Under the pieces are notes generated by a model that was not told the DNA's origin, ran no database searches, and saw nothing but the letters and a program-made list of their open reading frames with translations. A DNA stretch of 41,534 bases from Ophiothrix spiculata (taxonomy: Eukaryota; Echinodermata; Ophiuroidea; Amphilepidida; Ophiotrichidae): assembly GCA_000969725.1 (NCBI GenBank), contig JXSR01S032318.1; one strand, 5' to 3'. Shown piece after piece: positions 1 to 10,543 of this stretch (position 1 is the first letter of the stretch; each line of letters starts with the position of its first letter). Position numbers and translations under genes: made by a program.

Positions 1-488
1 TCGAGTACAATTATAGCACATTTCTAGTACAGTACTAGAAATGTACTCGACATTCCTAAGGTGCAGATTTGGAACACGATTCTAGTACAATTATATCACA
101 TTTCTAGTACAGTACTAGAAATGTACTTTTTTGCTATGATTCTAGTACAATTATAGTACAGTATGAACTAGAAATGTACTCGACATTCATAAAGTACAGT
201 TATAGTACAGTGCTAGAAATGTACTCGACATTCCTATAAGGTGCACATTTGGAACAAATTATAGTACATCAGAGTACATTTCGAGTACAATCAGAATCTA
301 GCACATTTCTAGTACAGTACTGGAAATGTACTTTTTATCAAAATAAGTACATTTCTAGTACACTTTTTTGTACTCAAATTGTACTAGAATTGTACTTAAA
401 TCAGTGTTCCAAATGTGCACCTCTGGAATGTGGTTTAAATAGTACATTTCGAGTACAGTACTAGAAATGTACTCGATTTCTTCCAGGG
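1..488. repeat. GTAC-word inverted-repeat element, cut by window edge
   Basis: The block is built almost entirely from variations of TCTAGTACAGTACTAGAAA and AGTACATTTC, so the palindrome GTAC recurs every 10-20 bases on both strands. A second module, ATTCCTAAGGTGCACATTTG, occurs near 50 and 230 and in reverse complement near 400. The right end, GTACTCGATTTCTTCCAGGG at 469-488, matches the ends of the complete relatives at 629-822 and 28188-28380. The left end is outside the window. It is longer than its relatives, apparently through internal multiplication of the word. No protein is encoded. Confidence 0.75.
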
Positions 489-628
489 CATGATCATGGT
501 CAAACACACTCCAACGATGGTTGACCATGGCTGACCATGTTCAGCCATGCTTAAGCATGGTATACCATGGTAACACGTGGCTGACCATGTTCAGCCATGC
601 TTAAGTATGGTATACCATGGTGACACCA
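489..628. repeat. CCATGG-word repeat block, part 1
   Basis: This block is dense in CATGG/CCATG on both strands. The unit GCTGACCATGTTCAGCCATG plus CTTAAGCATGGTATACCATGG is present twice in tandem (about 530-570 and 582-622). It lies between two GTAC-word elements and resumes after the second one at 823, so the GTAC element at 629-822 appears to have inserted into it. Confidence 0.65.
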
Positions 629-822
629 CCCTGGAAAAAATTGAGTACAATTCTAGTACAACATTCCTGAGATGCACATTTGGAACACAATTATAGTACA
701 GTTTTAGTACAAATAAAGTACAAATTTGTGTACTATAAATGTACTCAAATTGTACTTAAATGATGTTCCAAATGTGCACCTTAGGAATGTTGTACTATTT
801 TTGTACTCGATTTTTACTAGGG
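629..822. mobile_element. GTAC-word MITE, complete copy 1
   Basis: This 194-bp element has terminal inverted repeats: CCCTGGAAAAAATTGAGTAC at the left and GTACTCGATTTTTACTAGGG at the right. Its interior has GTAC repeats and the paired modules GATGCACATTTGGAACAC and GTTCCAAATGTGCACC. The element at 28188-28380 has the same ends, modules and size (193 bp). There is no ORF, so it is non-autonomous. I see no clear target-site duplication beyond a possible CA on each side. Confidence 0.75.
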
Positions 823-1005
823 CATGCATGGCTGACCATGTTCAGCCATGCTTAAGCATGGTATACCATGGTGATCATGGTTGACCATGGTGATCAAGTC
901 ACCATGGCCGATCATGGCTGACCATGGTCAACCATGTCTTGACCATGGTTGACCATGCTAGCACGGTTAACATTTCGCCTAGACTTTGACAGATATTCCC
1001 ACCAT
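823..1005. repeat. CCATGG-word repeat block, part 2
   Basis: This continues the CATGG-word block interrupted at 629-822, starting with the same unit (GCTGACCATGTTCAGCCATG). CCATGG and TGACCATGG repeat in both orientations until about 960, then decay. No matching outer end was recognised. Confidence 0.6.
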
Positions 1006-1559
1006 GGGTGATCTTGTGCTTGTACTTTTTTGTACAGTGCAAGAATAACTTTTTTGAATGATTTATGGTGTTTTAAATACTCACAACTTTCAACATTCCT
1101 AGATCTTTTGTCAAAAGTATGGTATCAAGTGAAAGCTGCGATAAAGATTACATTTACGTCATCTATAATATGGCGTAAGAGATATTTTTTACAAGGAAGG
1201 CTTTTTTGATTACCTTTATTTTTAAAATCCTATGGAAACATATTTATAACATTTCTTTTAGGTTGATGAATTTCAAAAAAGAATGATGTGACAATGACTG
1301 GTCACCTTGAAATTGAACAACATCTAAAAATTAACTTGACTTAGCATATATCTTTTACTAGTTTTGACTGCCATATGTGCGGTTTTTATTAGGCCCTCTA
1401 ATCAAAATCACTTTTGGGGGGGGGGGGGTTGCTATTTGTCCACTGTTTGTTTTTTGGATTGTTTCACAATCCTTGTTCTTTATTAAATTTTAGTGAGGAG
1501 TAAGTGGGGCTGAGGTAACAGCCAATCTTGCCACTCATATGCCAATCAGTCAATTTTTA
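1006..1559. other. non-coding stretch, no feature recognised
   Basis: AT-rich sequence with a G homopolymer near 1417-1428. I see no exon, repeat unit or inverted repeat that can be supported. Confidence 0.4.
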
Positions 1560-2050
1560 AGCATGTACTGCGGTGTATGTACACGCCTTCTTCTTCAAGC
1601 AGCCATTCGGGCGTGCTAATGTATCCGGATTGGCCGACGCGGAGGGATATGTGTGGTACGGTCGAGTACCTAGGCTAGGAGTTAACCGCCAGCCATTCAT
1701 TCACTTGCTGTCTGGATGTGGAACACAATGCAGTAAAAATTCACACCCCCACCCTCTATTCAAATAGGGGGGTGAGGGATTATTGGGTCATGGCTGTAAG
1801 GCGTCATGTATGTGTGCCTTGCTTAATGAAGAGGAACTCCTGCTGCAGACATGGAGGAGCAGCTAGCTTGATGCTCAGGCAGCGCCTCCCAAGCAGCAAA
1901 GGCTGATTGAGTTATGCCTTTGTGTGGCAGGCTTCTGAGGGGTCCGGCGTCTAAACTATGCAATTTCGATGCTCTCATACGGTTTTGGCCAGAAACTCAG
2001 TGGTGGTTCTTGCCCACACAGGGGAGTACCTCCACTGACAAAAGTGCATG
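1560..2050. other. GC-richer block of unknown origin
   Basis: This stretch is visibly richer in G and C than its surroundings. It holds two short overlapping + strand reading frames (1573-1767, 1718-1906) that resemble no family I know. The wording around 1925-2035 (CTGAGGGGTCCGGCGTCTAA, then a Gly/Cys-rich stretch) looks like the decayed non-coding end of a repeat, but I could not assign it. Treat it as unassigned and probably not a host exon. Confidence 0.3.
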
Positions 2051-2590
2051 GCAGATCTTGTGCCCAATTTCCTTGCGCATTTGATTGCCCATGATCTGTC
2101 CACTAAAAGTTGAAAAATTATGAAATTTTAAAATAATTGATTGCTTAAAGAGTTGTTCTAAAGTTGTCAAAAATGAATTGCAAAAATATGAAGCTGACAC
2201 CAAATGGTTCATAAGGAAATGCCTTATCAAGAGATGTGTATAAGTTTAATCAATTGTTATGGAACTGGTTAATTTCTGGTACCAAAATGAGGATCCACAA
2301 CCTGCAGGTCAACTTTTATTGGACTTAAATTATTAATTTGGTTGGGTGCATTGCTTGCCAGTCGTCTATATATTAACGTGCATTCAAGAGTGATTAACTG
2401 TAAGTTTTTTAACATATACTGCTCCAAGACATACCACATCACAATTTTTTGCACTCAGTAGTTTGAAGAAATTAAATTGTGCTAGAAGATCATATGTGCA
2501 TGTGTCTTGTCTTCTTTGCTCACTTAAAAATCATCTCAGACCAAGTCTTCAAGTTCATGTTTTCTCTATTCTTTTGTTCATTATTTACAG
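2051..2590. other. intron or 5' flank of the receptor gene
   Basis: AT-rich sequence ending in a good polypyrimidine tract and acceptor (TTATTTACAG, 2581-2590). An ATG at 2558 opens a short hydrophobic reading frame (MFSLFFCSLF) in frame with the next exon. It could act as a signal peptide if translation starts here, although the splice acceptor inside it makes an upstream signal-peptide exon outside the window more likely. Confidence 0.45.
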
Positions 2591-2875
2591 CAACAAAAGG
2601 ACAAAGCACATGTCCAAAGGGTTTTCGTTCTCCATGGGAAAATTCATGTTACTATGCCAGCAGTAACTCTGTAAAGTGGAATGCAGTGAAGAAATTATGT
2701 GATGATCATGGATCACAATTGCTTGTTATAGATAATGGTGCTGAAAACAGACATATCAAGAATTCAGGATTGATCACTGGAGAAGCCTGGCTTGGTTGTT
2801 CCATACACACATCCTTGGATGGACTTGATTCAATTTGGACTTGCGGACGGTCATTTCACGAAATGAGCTTTGAAA
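2591..2875 (+). CDS. Adhesion GPCR-like gene, exon: C-type lectin domain, N-terminal two thirds
   Basis: This exon encodes the first part of a C-type lectin-like domain, expected at the cell surface as the ligand-binding tip of the receptor. Visible landmarks are CPKGFRSPWENSCYY (paired N-terminal cysteines of the long-form domain), a W-A-K-C-like helix (KWNAVKKLCDDHGSQLLVI), and AWLGCS in place of the usual WIGL. The exon is bounded by acceptor TTTACAG and donor GTACGT. Both ends are phase 1, and joining to 10412 restores N-W-K-N-G-N-P-N, exactly the continuation of the fold. Lectin identity is clear from the sequence. Assignment to the receptor below rests on matching phases and the same strand with no competing gene between. 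No N-terminal signal-peptide exon was found with certainty. Confidence 0.85.
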
Positions 2876-3744
2876 GTACGTAACAATTATGGAGCACTAT
2901 ATATCTTGCATTTGCAAGGTCAATTTGTCTTAAATGTGTGCAATGAAAACTTGAGAACTTTGTATCCCCACATGAGCATTTCTGCTGAAGGATGAGTTTA
3001 ACCTTTCTTCCATATAAGTGCTCTAATTTACAAGGTGTTTCATAAAGATGCAAAATATTTGCTTTTCTTTTTCCATGTCCAACCCCCTAAAAAATTATGT
3101 AATGATTAAAAAGTAACATTTAAGTAAAATGATTGTGTTGTGTCATACCAAGAGGTATGGCAAATTTGACATTAGGCCATATGAAAGCAATGTTCTCATG
3201 AAAATGACCACACTTCATTTAGAAAAATCAAAAAATAATGTTTCATAAAAATGACTTAATTGAACTTTTTTATGCTTATAATACCAAATATCATTGAATC
3301 ATAAAAGTTAGGAACACCACTATTAATGCTGTTGGTTTCCATTTAATTTGCTAAACTTTTAAACGGATGTCACTTGGACCTGTTAAACGTTTGACCAAAA
3401 GCTTTTTATGATCTACTAAAATTTAGCAGGATAACAAAAAAGTCTTGACTTGATCTTTGTAAATAAACTTGGGGAGTCGGAATGCAAGTGCATAAACATA
3501 AGAAGTGAGTCTTTATTATTTAGAAAACACGTTTTGCAATGTTTCATCATAAAATGGAGAACTCAAAATTGGTTTATTTAAAGGATTCAGCCAAAAAGGA
3601 ACCATATTTCTTTAACTTTACTTGCGTTTTCTCATGATGTTATGATTTATTATATACAGACAGTTTTTCGTTCAGCAAAATCTCTAAACATTTAACTGGT
3701 TGTCATCTGTTTAAAGTTTAAACGGATAATATTGACAGTGTTTG
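2876..3744 (+). other. intron, no further feature recognised
   Basis: This is the start of a 7.5-kb intron. It is AT-rich with no exon-like reading frame and no repeat that I can delimit. Confidence 0.5.
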
Positions 3745-4239
3745 TGCATATATTTTTTATATATATGAATTTTCAAATTTAGCATATACTATTTAAAAGT
3801 GCCAACCCCTGCCGTATTTAGTGCAACCACTGAAAGAAAGTTTTGTGATTACTTTGAGGAGCTTGCAACTTAGAGAAGCCTGAAATTGACCTAGGAAATA
3901 AATTGTGGGCTCCTGTATTTTCCATTCTTGTAATTAGATAATGTAATATACATAATATACATTTGATGTATTTCTGTCTGTTAAAATAATAATCTTGCTT
4001 GGACATTTCGGCTAAAAATGGTCAGGGGCTGTGCACATATTTTTTATATATACGGTATGAACTTTCAAATTTAGCATATACAAGAATAGGAAGAGCTATT
4101 TACAAGAAATAATTGTGGGCTCCTGTATTTTTCATTCTTGGTATTAGATAATGTAATATTGATGTTTTTCTGTCTTTTAAAAATAAGATGGTTGCATATG
4201 ATCTTGCTTTGATATTTCGACTAAACATGGTCAGGGGAT
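3745..4239. repeat. diverged direct tandem duplication
   Basis: Two adjacent copies (about 3745-4022 and 4030-4239) share, in the same order, ATATTTTTTATATATA, TTTCAAATTTAGCATATAC, TGTGGGCTCCTGTATTTT, CATTCTTG...TTAGATAATGTAAT, and the closing ACATTTCGGCTAAAAATGGTCAGGGG versus its diverged partner. The second copy lacks part of the middle. No coding potential. Confidence 0.65.
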
Positions 4240-4427
4240 GACCTATGACCCTATTTGCATAAAAGTAGTGTAGAGTCTTGCATATTTTAGATTTGACGAT
4301 AACATAATATACATGCTTAACACAGAGGGGGGAGGGGGGGGGGGGTATGTGGCGGATTCTGCTCCCAAGATCTCATAAACCAATGGATTAAACATCAAGA
4401 CTAGTGTGGTACTAGTGGATAGCTGTA

Positions 4428-5613
4428 ATAATAATAATAATATTTTAAATAAAATCCTTGTTATATAGCGCCCAACGCCAGGAAAAACCTCTGGGCACTT
4501 TACAATACCGTACATAAAACAACAAAGCAAACACATTAGAAATAAATTAGAGGTAAAAACAAAGTAAGCCAACTTGATGTGGTGAAAATATAGAACAATA
4601 TATAGGCCTAAATAATGGTAAGTGTGTATATAGGCCTAAAGTAAATACAACAAGTAAAAACAGAAACAAAATAAAGATCCAAAAAATCAGATATACATAT
4701 AAAACGGCATGACGTTTCAAGGGGATATACCCCTTTTGATCAGGCAAACAAAAACAAGCAAAACAAGAAAATACAGCAAATAATCTACATGAAACTATAT
4801 GCAAAACATACAAATAATTCTGGAGAGAAAAATTAAAAATTACTTATCTTCATGAAATACATTTGAGAAGTGAAACTGTATTTCATTAGAAATACATAAA
4901 ATAATCAATAAGAACAAATGCCATAACAAGATTATCAAAGATAAAAAAGTACACTATAAAAAGATTAAAAACCATCAGTGGGCAAAAGTGATGACTTAGG
5001 CTCAGTGCAGACTCCACTATCGTATATAATATTTTGCTCAGAATATTCTGTGCTGACGACAAAATGACGTAGGTCATCGCATACAACACACAGTTTTATT
5101 CGATGAATTACGTCATTTTGTCGTCAGCATAAAATATTCTAAGCAAAATATTCTATACGATAGGGGAGTCAGAACCGGCCCATAGAATAATACTGTAAAG
5201 TGATTTAATTTGGTGTGGCGAATTTCAATTTATCAGCAATTTTGCTGGGATTTAATATCACTAATTTAGAACATTTTACATTAGCTTGAATGGTAAAAAA
5301 TATTTTAGCGAATTATTTAATTTAGCAAATTTGCAGTCTAGCGAAATTAGCAAAATTAAATCCCTAGCAAAAATTAGTCTACAGTACTTCATATAAACAT
5401 GATAAAAGTCTAAAAAGTTGCAATTACTATACACAAAAACAACATGATTTAAAAATTCAAAACTCTCATCTGCAATGCCAACAAGAATTAAAAAGGATTA
5501 TTAAAACAGGTGAGTTTTCAGAAGTCTCTTGAAAGTGGCAAGTTTAACAGCATGTCTGATCTCCTCTGGCAAGTTGTTCCATAAAGTGGGAGCAGCAGTG
5601 GAGAAAGCCATGC
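4428..5613 (-). mobile_element. 5'-truncated L2/CR1-like LINE end, minus strand
   Basis: Read on the minus strand, 5613-5512 encodes AFSTAAPTLWNNLPEEIRH and then FKRLLKTHLF, the typical C-terminal end of a CR1/L2-type reverse transcriptase protein (W-N-x-L-P...F-K..L-K-x-x-L). The 3' end is marked by a GGGCGCTATATAACAAGG motif followed by an ATT microsatellite at about 4428-4441, as in this LINE group. The rest of the protein is missing, and the 3' UTR is interrupted by the foldback element at 4999-5180. It is a dead copy inside the receptor intron. Reading frames at 4243-4813 and 4886-5089 are chance frames within it. Confidence 0.6.
4999..5180. mobile_element. foldback MITE
   Basis: Two arms of about 75 bp are nearly perfect reverse complements. 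The left arm reads ACTCCACTATCGTATA..., TGCTGACGACAAAATGACGT. The right arm returns ACGTCATTTTGTCGTCAGCA and ends in TATACGATAGGGGAGTC. The termini are GGCTCAGTGCAGACTCC and its diverged partner GGCCGGTTCTGACTCC. The loop is about 25 bp. It has no ORF and no clear target duplication. Confidence 0.75.
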
Positions 5614-6304
5614 TCCCATATTGCAACTATGACTATGAGAACTGAGCCCATTGGTACTGGTACCAAAACAAAGTACAAACATACCTTGTATGACGTCACA
5701 GTGAAGTAATAAGTGACACTGTGTCAAAAATCACCAAAATCATGTTTTTTTGCTATTTTTTCAAGCAAAAGTTGCATTTTTAGCAATGATGTTTGTCAAG
5801 AGAATTAAGTACAAGCAGACCAAAAAAAAACCTTGAATATGCCTACAATATCATAATGGAAAAGGAGCTCTCAAAAAAAATCCATGAGGTCAAGAAAGCA
5901 CATGGCAACTGTGGACATGGTGAGAGTTGGCGCTTGATTAACAATACAAGGTGTATCAAAATTCTTTGTACCCACATGTTGTTAACGTTTCGGATTTCTT
6001 TTCATAATGATGGGAATAAATTTTATTACAATATTTATATATTCAATTTTTATATAGTTTAAACTTGTCTTAGAATTTTATTTCATGTCAATAGCATGTT
6101 GGACTCAGGAGATATATGCTCTTAAAGAAAATACGTGTTTTTGTCGAAACGCGTGTGTTTGACCAGTGCATTGAATTAACCCTCTTTACAGGTACATCCT
6201 ATCAATGAATTCTTTTTCTGTTGCATAAAAAGGCAACAAATGATCATTGGCTTTTTAACATCTATAAACTATAATCCATAGCGGTCATTCTGATTTTAAA
6301 AATT
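5614..6304 (+). other. intron, no feature recognised
   Basis: AT-rich intronic sequence. A reading frame at 5793-6062 starts in an A-rich stretch and has no recognisable motif, so I do not call it. Confidence 0.4.
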
Positions 6305-6600
6305 GGAAGGTACTCCCACAGGTAGGGGAAGGATAAGCCGTCAAGGTTGGCACTACACATATTTTTTATTTGCAATTTTGAAAAATAACAAAATGCTCTG
6401 GTGCGGAAACTTACAAGAAATGTTAAAATTGTTATTTCAATTCATTACATGGAAAAACATCCATGAAATTCAGATATTTAAAAATGTTGATTGTTCACAT
6501 TTTTTTATCGAAAATTGCAATTTTCAGATAAGTCGTATAATTTTATGACGTCATAAATATGTAACACCTAAATCGATTGTGATTATAGCAGAAGGGCATC
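6305..6600. repeat. interspersed repeat, copy 1
   Basis: This block shares with 27858-28175, in the same order and orientation, a start like GGTACTCCCACAGGTAGGGG, the motif GCCGTCAAGGTTGG, and an end like TTATGACGTCATAAATATGTAACACC. Similarity at both ends across a similar length indicates two copies of one dispersed repeat. The class is unknown. Confidence 0.6.
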
Positions 6601-6639
6601 CGTGAAAGGACACTTAGCAGAAACATTCCAAAAATCTTC

Positions 6640-7010
6640 TTAGCAATTCCCCAGACATTGATGATGAAACAGAAATAACACCAGTCTCAGATGAACTAGA
6701 CATAAAATTTGGACCAGGAGTCTTGCGAGGTGGTACTCTGTTATTGTTCTGGACTATGCAGCCATAGAAGGCAGAGAAGAAGAGTTGGGATTTCACCTAG
6801 AGCAGAAGAGTTGGACTGAAAGTTGTGACAGATCTTCGGACAGATCTAGACTTAATTTGCAGACAACATTGCTCTTCTGTCCGAAGAAATGGAACAGGTT
6901 CAAGAACTCCGTAGTAGAGGAGTCCATCAGAAAAGTAGGCCTCAAAATGAATGCAGGCAAGACCAAATTCATGGCCTTCAATAACAACGGCAATCATCAT
7001 CCTTCGACTT
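6640..7010 (+). mobile_element. RTE-like LINE A, 5' fragment of a split element
   Basis: The + strand encodes pieces of a non-LTR reverse transcriptase, broken by frameshifts. These include an ADD-type catalytic region decayed to TTLLF (about 6865-6880), the following EEMEQVQEL, and GLKMNAGKTKFMAFNNNG at about 6940-6994, the conserved 'K-T-E/K-x-M' block after the catalytic site. The frame then stops matching at about 7010, where a second LINE in opposite orientation begins. The remainder of this element resumes near 8912. Confidence 0.65.
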
Positions 7011-8911
7011 CCGTCGAGGTCCATGACACACATCTTTTCCAGCTATCTTTATCACACATTGCACTTCCAAGCTCATTGAAGTTCAAGCCAGTATCTCTAC
7101 ATATTGTATCAGGGTACGTTAATGGTCTACAGCCTCTGTTTGGACATGGCAATCTCCAAAGAAGAAGGTCTGATATGATTTGGTCCTTGGCTCGAAAGCA
7201 TTGACCAGCAAACTGGGCTCTCCTCTGTGCCACGGTTGTAGAGATGGGGGTATATCACCATAGATCTGATGCTTAGTTGGATGTTGTTTCCAGGACATAT
7301 TTTGGACGCGCATTAGTAGCCTGGTGTAGGTGCCATCTAAGCGGTCTTGAAGCTCTTTCTTCATAGTCCATGTTTCTGCGCCATACAATACGATGCTTTC
7401 AACACAGGCCCTGAAGAATTCAATCTTGGTTGCCCTGGTAATATCAGACTTTCATATGACATCAAGCTTGTTACAGGCAATCCATGCTTGTCCCTTTCTT
7501 GTCAAGAAGTCCTTTTTGCTATCAAGTACATATGAGGTATTTAAAGTTGTCTACTTCCTTGATGGCAGTTCCATTCATTGAGCGGATAGGAGGATGATCA
7601 GATGTTTCATTGAGGATCAAGCATTCGGTCTTCTTTGCATTGAGCATTAGTCCGACCCTAGCCGCCGATTCTTCGAATGCAACTAGCAGACCTTGAGCAG
7701 ATATGACATAAGTTCTGCAGTCAGGGCGACATCGTCTGCATAGTCTAGGTCTGTCAAATACTTTTGACTTTGACGTCCAGATCTTCTGCCAATTGTGAGG
7801 CCCTTGTCACTCATGGTGTCAGCTGACTGGCGCAATACATAGTCGACCACAATAACAAAAAGGAAGGGAGCAAGAGTGTCCCCTTGAAGAATTCCTGCTG
7901 TTGTAATAAATTCTTCGGTTGGACCATCCATGCTCTGCACAAAACTTGTTGGGTTGTCATACATTATTGCAATGGCACTCACAATCTCCTCAGGGATACC
8001 ATAGTTGAGTAAAATATGCATCATTGCCTTCCGGTTTACACTATCAAAGGCCTTTGAGAAGTCTACAAAGACTATGGATGCTCCTCTCTTCGAGATTCTC
8101 AATTCTTTGATGATTCTTCTTAGAGCAAGAATCTGTGGTAGTGTAGATCTGTTCCTACGAAATCCATTTTGGTTCCTTCGAAGAATGGGATCGATGTGTG
8201 GTGTCATACGATTGAGAAGGAGCAAATTGTAGACCTTCCCCGCAATTGCAGATAGACAGATGCCTCTGTAGTTTCCGGGTTGCTGTAGATCCCCTTTCTT
8301 TGGAAGTGGTATGATGCATGAGGTGGAAAATGCCTTTGGTTTGTTACCCAAAAGAGTTTCATTGCAAAATTCTAGAAGCTGCTCTCGGAAAAGCTCATGC
8401 TTCCATAGGAAAGCTGGAATGTTGTCAGGTCCTGGTGTTTTTGAACTACTGAGCTTTTTGACAACCTTTTGAAGCTCTTCATGAGTAAATGGGCTGGTAG
8501 CTATTGGCAGCTTGTCGGAAACTCTCAGGTTGTAGAAAGAAGAAGACTGGTCAGTGTTTCCAAGAAGACCTTTGAAGTGATTGTACCAGGTTTCAAGACG
8601 CTCTCCTGGAGTTGTACCCTTGATCTTGATAATAGGTGATGACTTTTTACTGGTAAGTTCTCTCAGGATTTGCCATGCTTCGTTGTGATGCCTTGATATG
8701 TGTGCTTGTTCAAGATAACTTGTTTTGGTCTTTATGTGATCTTTAAGCTCTTTCGCAAAGGTGTCTTCAAGACCTACTTTGGCTTCTTCAATCCTGGCTT
8801 TAGACCCTCTGGTAGGGCGAAGGTTGTGTGCTTCAGAGGCTTTCTTCAAATGGTCCCTTGCGTTCGACACTGCCGCACTGTGCGAGATGAGATGTAACTT
8901 CAGCTTCCGCA
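7011..8911 (-). mobile_element. RTE-like LINE B inserted into LINE A, minus strand
   Basis: The minus strand carries most of a reverse transcriptase. Reading from about 8905 downwards there are HHNEAWQILRELTSKK, LSSSKTPGPDNIPAFLWKHE (fingers), YRGICLS, IVFVDFSKAFDSVNR (first catalytic Asp), AGILQGDTLAPFLF, and LDYADDVAL, the YADD catalytic pair. A frameshift near 7690 follows. The thumb and C-terminal region continues as VDNFKYL, YGAETWTMKKELQDRLDGTY, SWKQHPTKHQIYGDIPP, and after another shift RAQFAGQCFRAKDQIISDLL. The endonuclease domain is absent, so it is 5'-truncated and inactive. The long open frame at 7683-9074 includes about 55 residues at its start that are only the antisense of LINE A, so it is not a natural protein N-terminus. 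Confidence 0.8.
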
Positions 8912-9590
8912 AAGGAGGAACCATTAGAACAAGTGATGACACCAAGCTTGAGGAAGTAAACAATTTCAAATACCTTGGAGCCTGGATGGAAAGTACAAAA
9001 CGGAAAAAGTCAGGAAGGGAGCTGCTTGGAGAGCCTTTAATAAGCTGACTAAATCTGTAAGTAACCACTCTCAAGAACCTTCAAGCTGCATATGTTCACA
9101 GCTACAGTGGAATCTGTCCTGTGGTAGTGAATCCTTGACTCTTTCTGCAAAGATTGCAAAGAATCTTGATGGAACATATACAAGGATGTTATGAACTGTC
9201 CTTAATGTGCATTGGCAACAGCTTATCGCCAACAATGAGCTGTATGGAAATTACCAAAACCATTCCAGAAGTGTGGATGAACCAGTATCCGATCTATTAC
9301 ACTGGAACCCGAAGCACAGGAAGAGAAGACCTTGAAAGCCCAACCTAACCTACACAGATGTACTGAAACAAGACACTGGGCTGCAAGCATCAGACATTCA
9401 GATGACCATGAGGGACAGAAGGCTTTGGAGATACATCACAGTTTGAGGACACAACTCGCTATAAGTAACCCTTCCAATCAACTACCCACAGACAATCTGA
9501 ATTCTTACAAATCAAGAAAGCCAAGAACCTATCTATACATGAAAATACCAATGGGTATCTTTCAAAGATCTGAAACATTGAGTTGATTAT
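8912..9590 (+). mobile_element. RTE-like LINE A, 3' fragment of the split element
   Basis: Reading resumes on the + strand with GGTIRTSDDTKLEEVNNFKY and LGAWMEST, the block that normally follows K-T-x-x-M-x-F in this LINE group. It continues through broken frames with VHWQQLIANNELYGNLPK-like sequence and ends with DVLKQDTGLQASD and MRDRRLWRYI at about 9357-9440. Together with 6640-7010 it forms one element interrupted by LINE B. Several frameshifts and stops are present, so it is a pseudogene. Confidence 0.7.
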
Positions 9591-9629
9591 ATTTTATATA
9601 GTAAATATAAAAAGATAAAAATTGAAATG

Positions 9630-10105
9630 TTAACCCTTTGAACCCGACGAGCCGGTATACCTGCTCATGTGTACATGTATACCCGATGAGCCAATTTACC
9701 GGCTTCTAGGTCACGTGTCAGAAACTTAATGTGTCTGTCAACAGGCATGGGTAGTTAAAATTTTCAATGGTCTTATTTATATCGGAAGACATCAGTGAAG
9801 CTTTAAATCCATGGTTGATGAGTCATTTTGCTCTTATTTACTCGACAGAGATGAAAAATTCCTCATATTTTGTAAATTTTATCACAATTTTCAACAAATG
9901 TACCTTTTCCCATAGACTACAACGTAAATGTCAAATATGTTGGTTGACACAAATTTGAATGCTGATTATTGGAACAATTCAGAATACTGTAAAATGAAAA
10001 AGTAAAGCAAGGGAAATCAAAATTAAGTTAAGGGGTTGTTGTGTTTTTTAACTTCCGGGTTGGCCCAGGTCAGCGGTGTGGAATGGCCAGGATTCAAAGG
10101 TTTAA
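9630..10105. mobile_element. piggyBac-like or other TTAA-type MITE
   Basis: The left end is TTAACCCTTTGAACCC (9630-9645). The right end GGATTCAAAGGTTTAA (10090-10105) is its reverse complement at 14 of 16 positions. Both ends carry TTAA, the target used by piggyBac and Kolobok transposons. The subterminal region repeats GTATACC and GAGCC on both strands. There is no transposase, so the element is non-autonomous. Family assignment is by the TTAA target only. Confidence 0.55.
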
Positions 10106-10411
10106 GTTATCTTCTGAGAGTTTATATTTACATGATAATGTACACCCATACATAAACGCCTTGTAGGTTTCTAGTAAAAAGTTTGAAGAAGTTGAACTGT
10201 TTTTTTAGATAAAATATTATTTTTATTGAATCTGGACTACTGGATTTTTTCCATCAGCAAAAAAATATTTGAAGTACTGACTCAGACCTTTGTAAATATC
10301 CCTTCTTGCAAAACATTATGGTTGCCAAAACCTTCACAGAGAGTCAGACACCTTGCTTCTGTACCATGGTTGAAAAAGAGAGTCACCTTGTTTATTTTTG
10401 TAAAATTTCAG

Positions 10412-10543
10412 ATTGGAAGAATGGCAATCCCAACATCGAGGACCCTGGACACTACTGTGCACAAATCACTAATGATGGTAATTGGGAGTATAGAGTCTGT
10501 GGCAATAAGAACAGATTTATTTGTGAAATTCAATTATCAAACC
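10412..10543 (+). CDS. Adhesion GPCR-like gene, exon: C-type lectin domain, C-terminal third
   Basis: This 132-nt exon, phase 1 at both ends (acceptor ATTTCAG, donor GTGAGT), completes the lectin domain: NWKNGNPNIEDPGHYCAQI, then DGNWEYRVCGNKNRFICE. The last two cysteines (H-Y-C and R-V-C/F-I-C-E) sit where the fold requires them. The calcium/sugar motifs are altered: the usual EPN or QPD reads NPN, and the usual WND reads WEY with the spacing to the Cys preserved. Classical calcium-dependent sugar binding is therefore doubtful, and a protein or lipid ligand is possible. The reading frames around the exon extend into intron and are not coding. Confidence 0.85.

Noticed and set aside
2558..2590. 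Definite translation start with signal peptide MFSLFFCSLF
   Set aside because: The same bases form an excellent polypyrimidine tract and acceptor, so a splice junction is more likely. Kept only as an alternative.
4243..5089. Hydrophobic minus-strand frames resembling membrane proteins
   Set aside because: They lie in the AT-rich 3' UTR of a LINE and a MITE. The hydrophobicity comes from T-rich composition.
7683..9074. Longest open reading frame (463 codons, minus strand) as a host gene
   Set aside because: It is a reverse-transcriptase fragment of LINE B whose first residues are antisense to LINE A.
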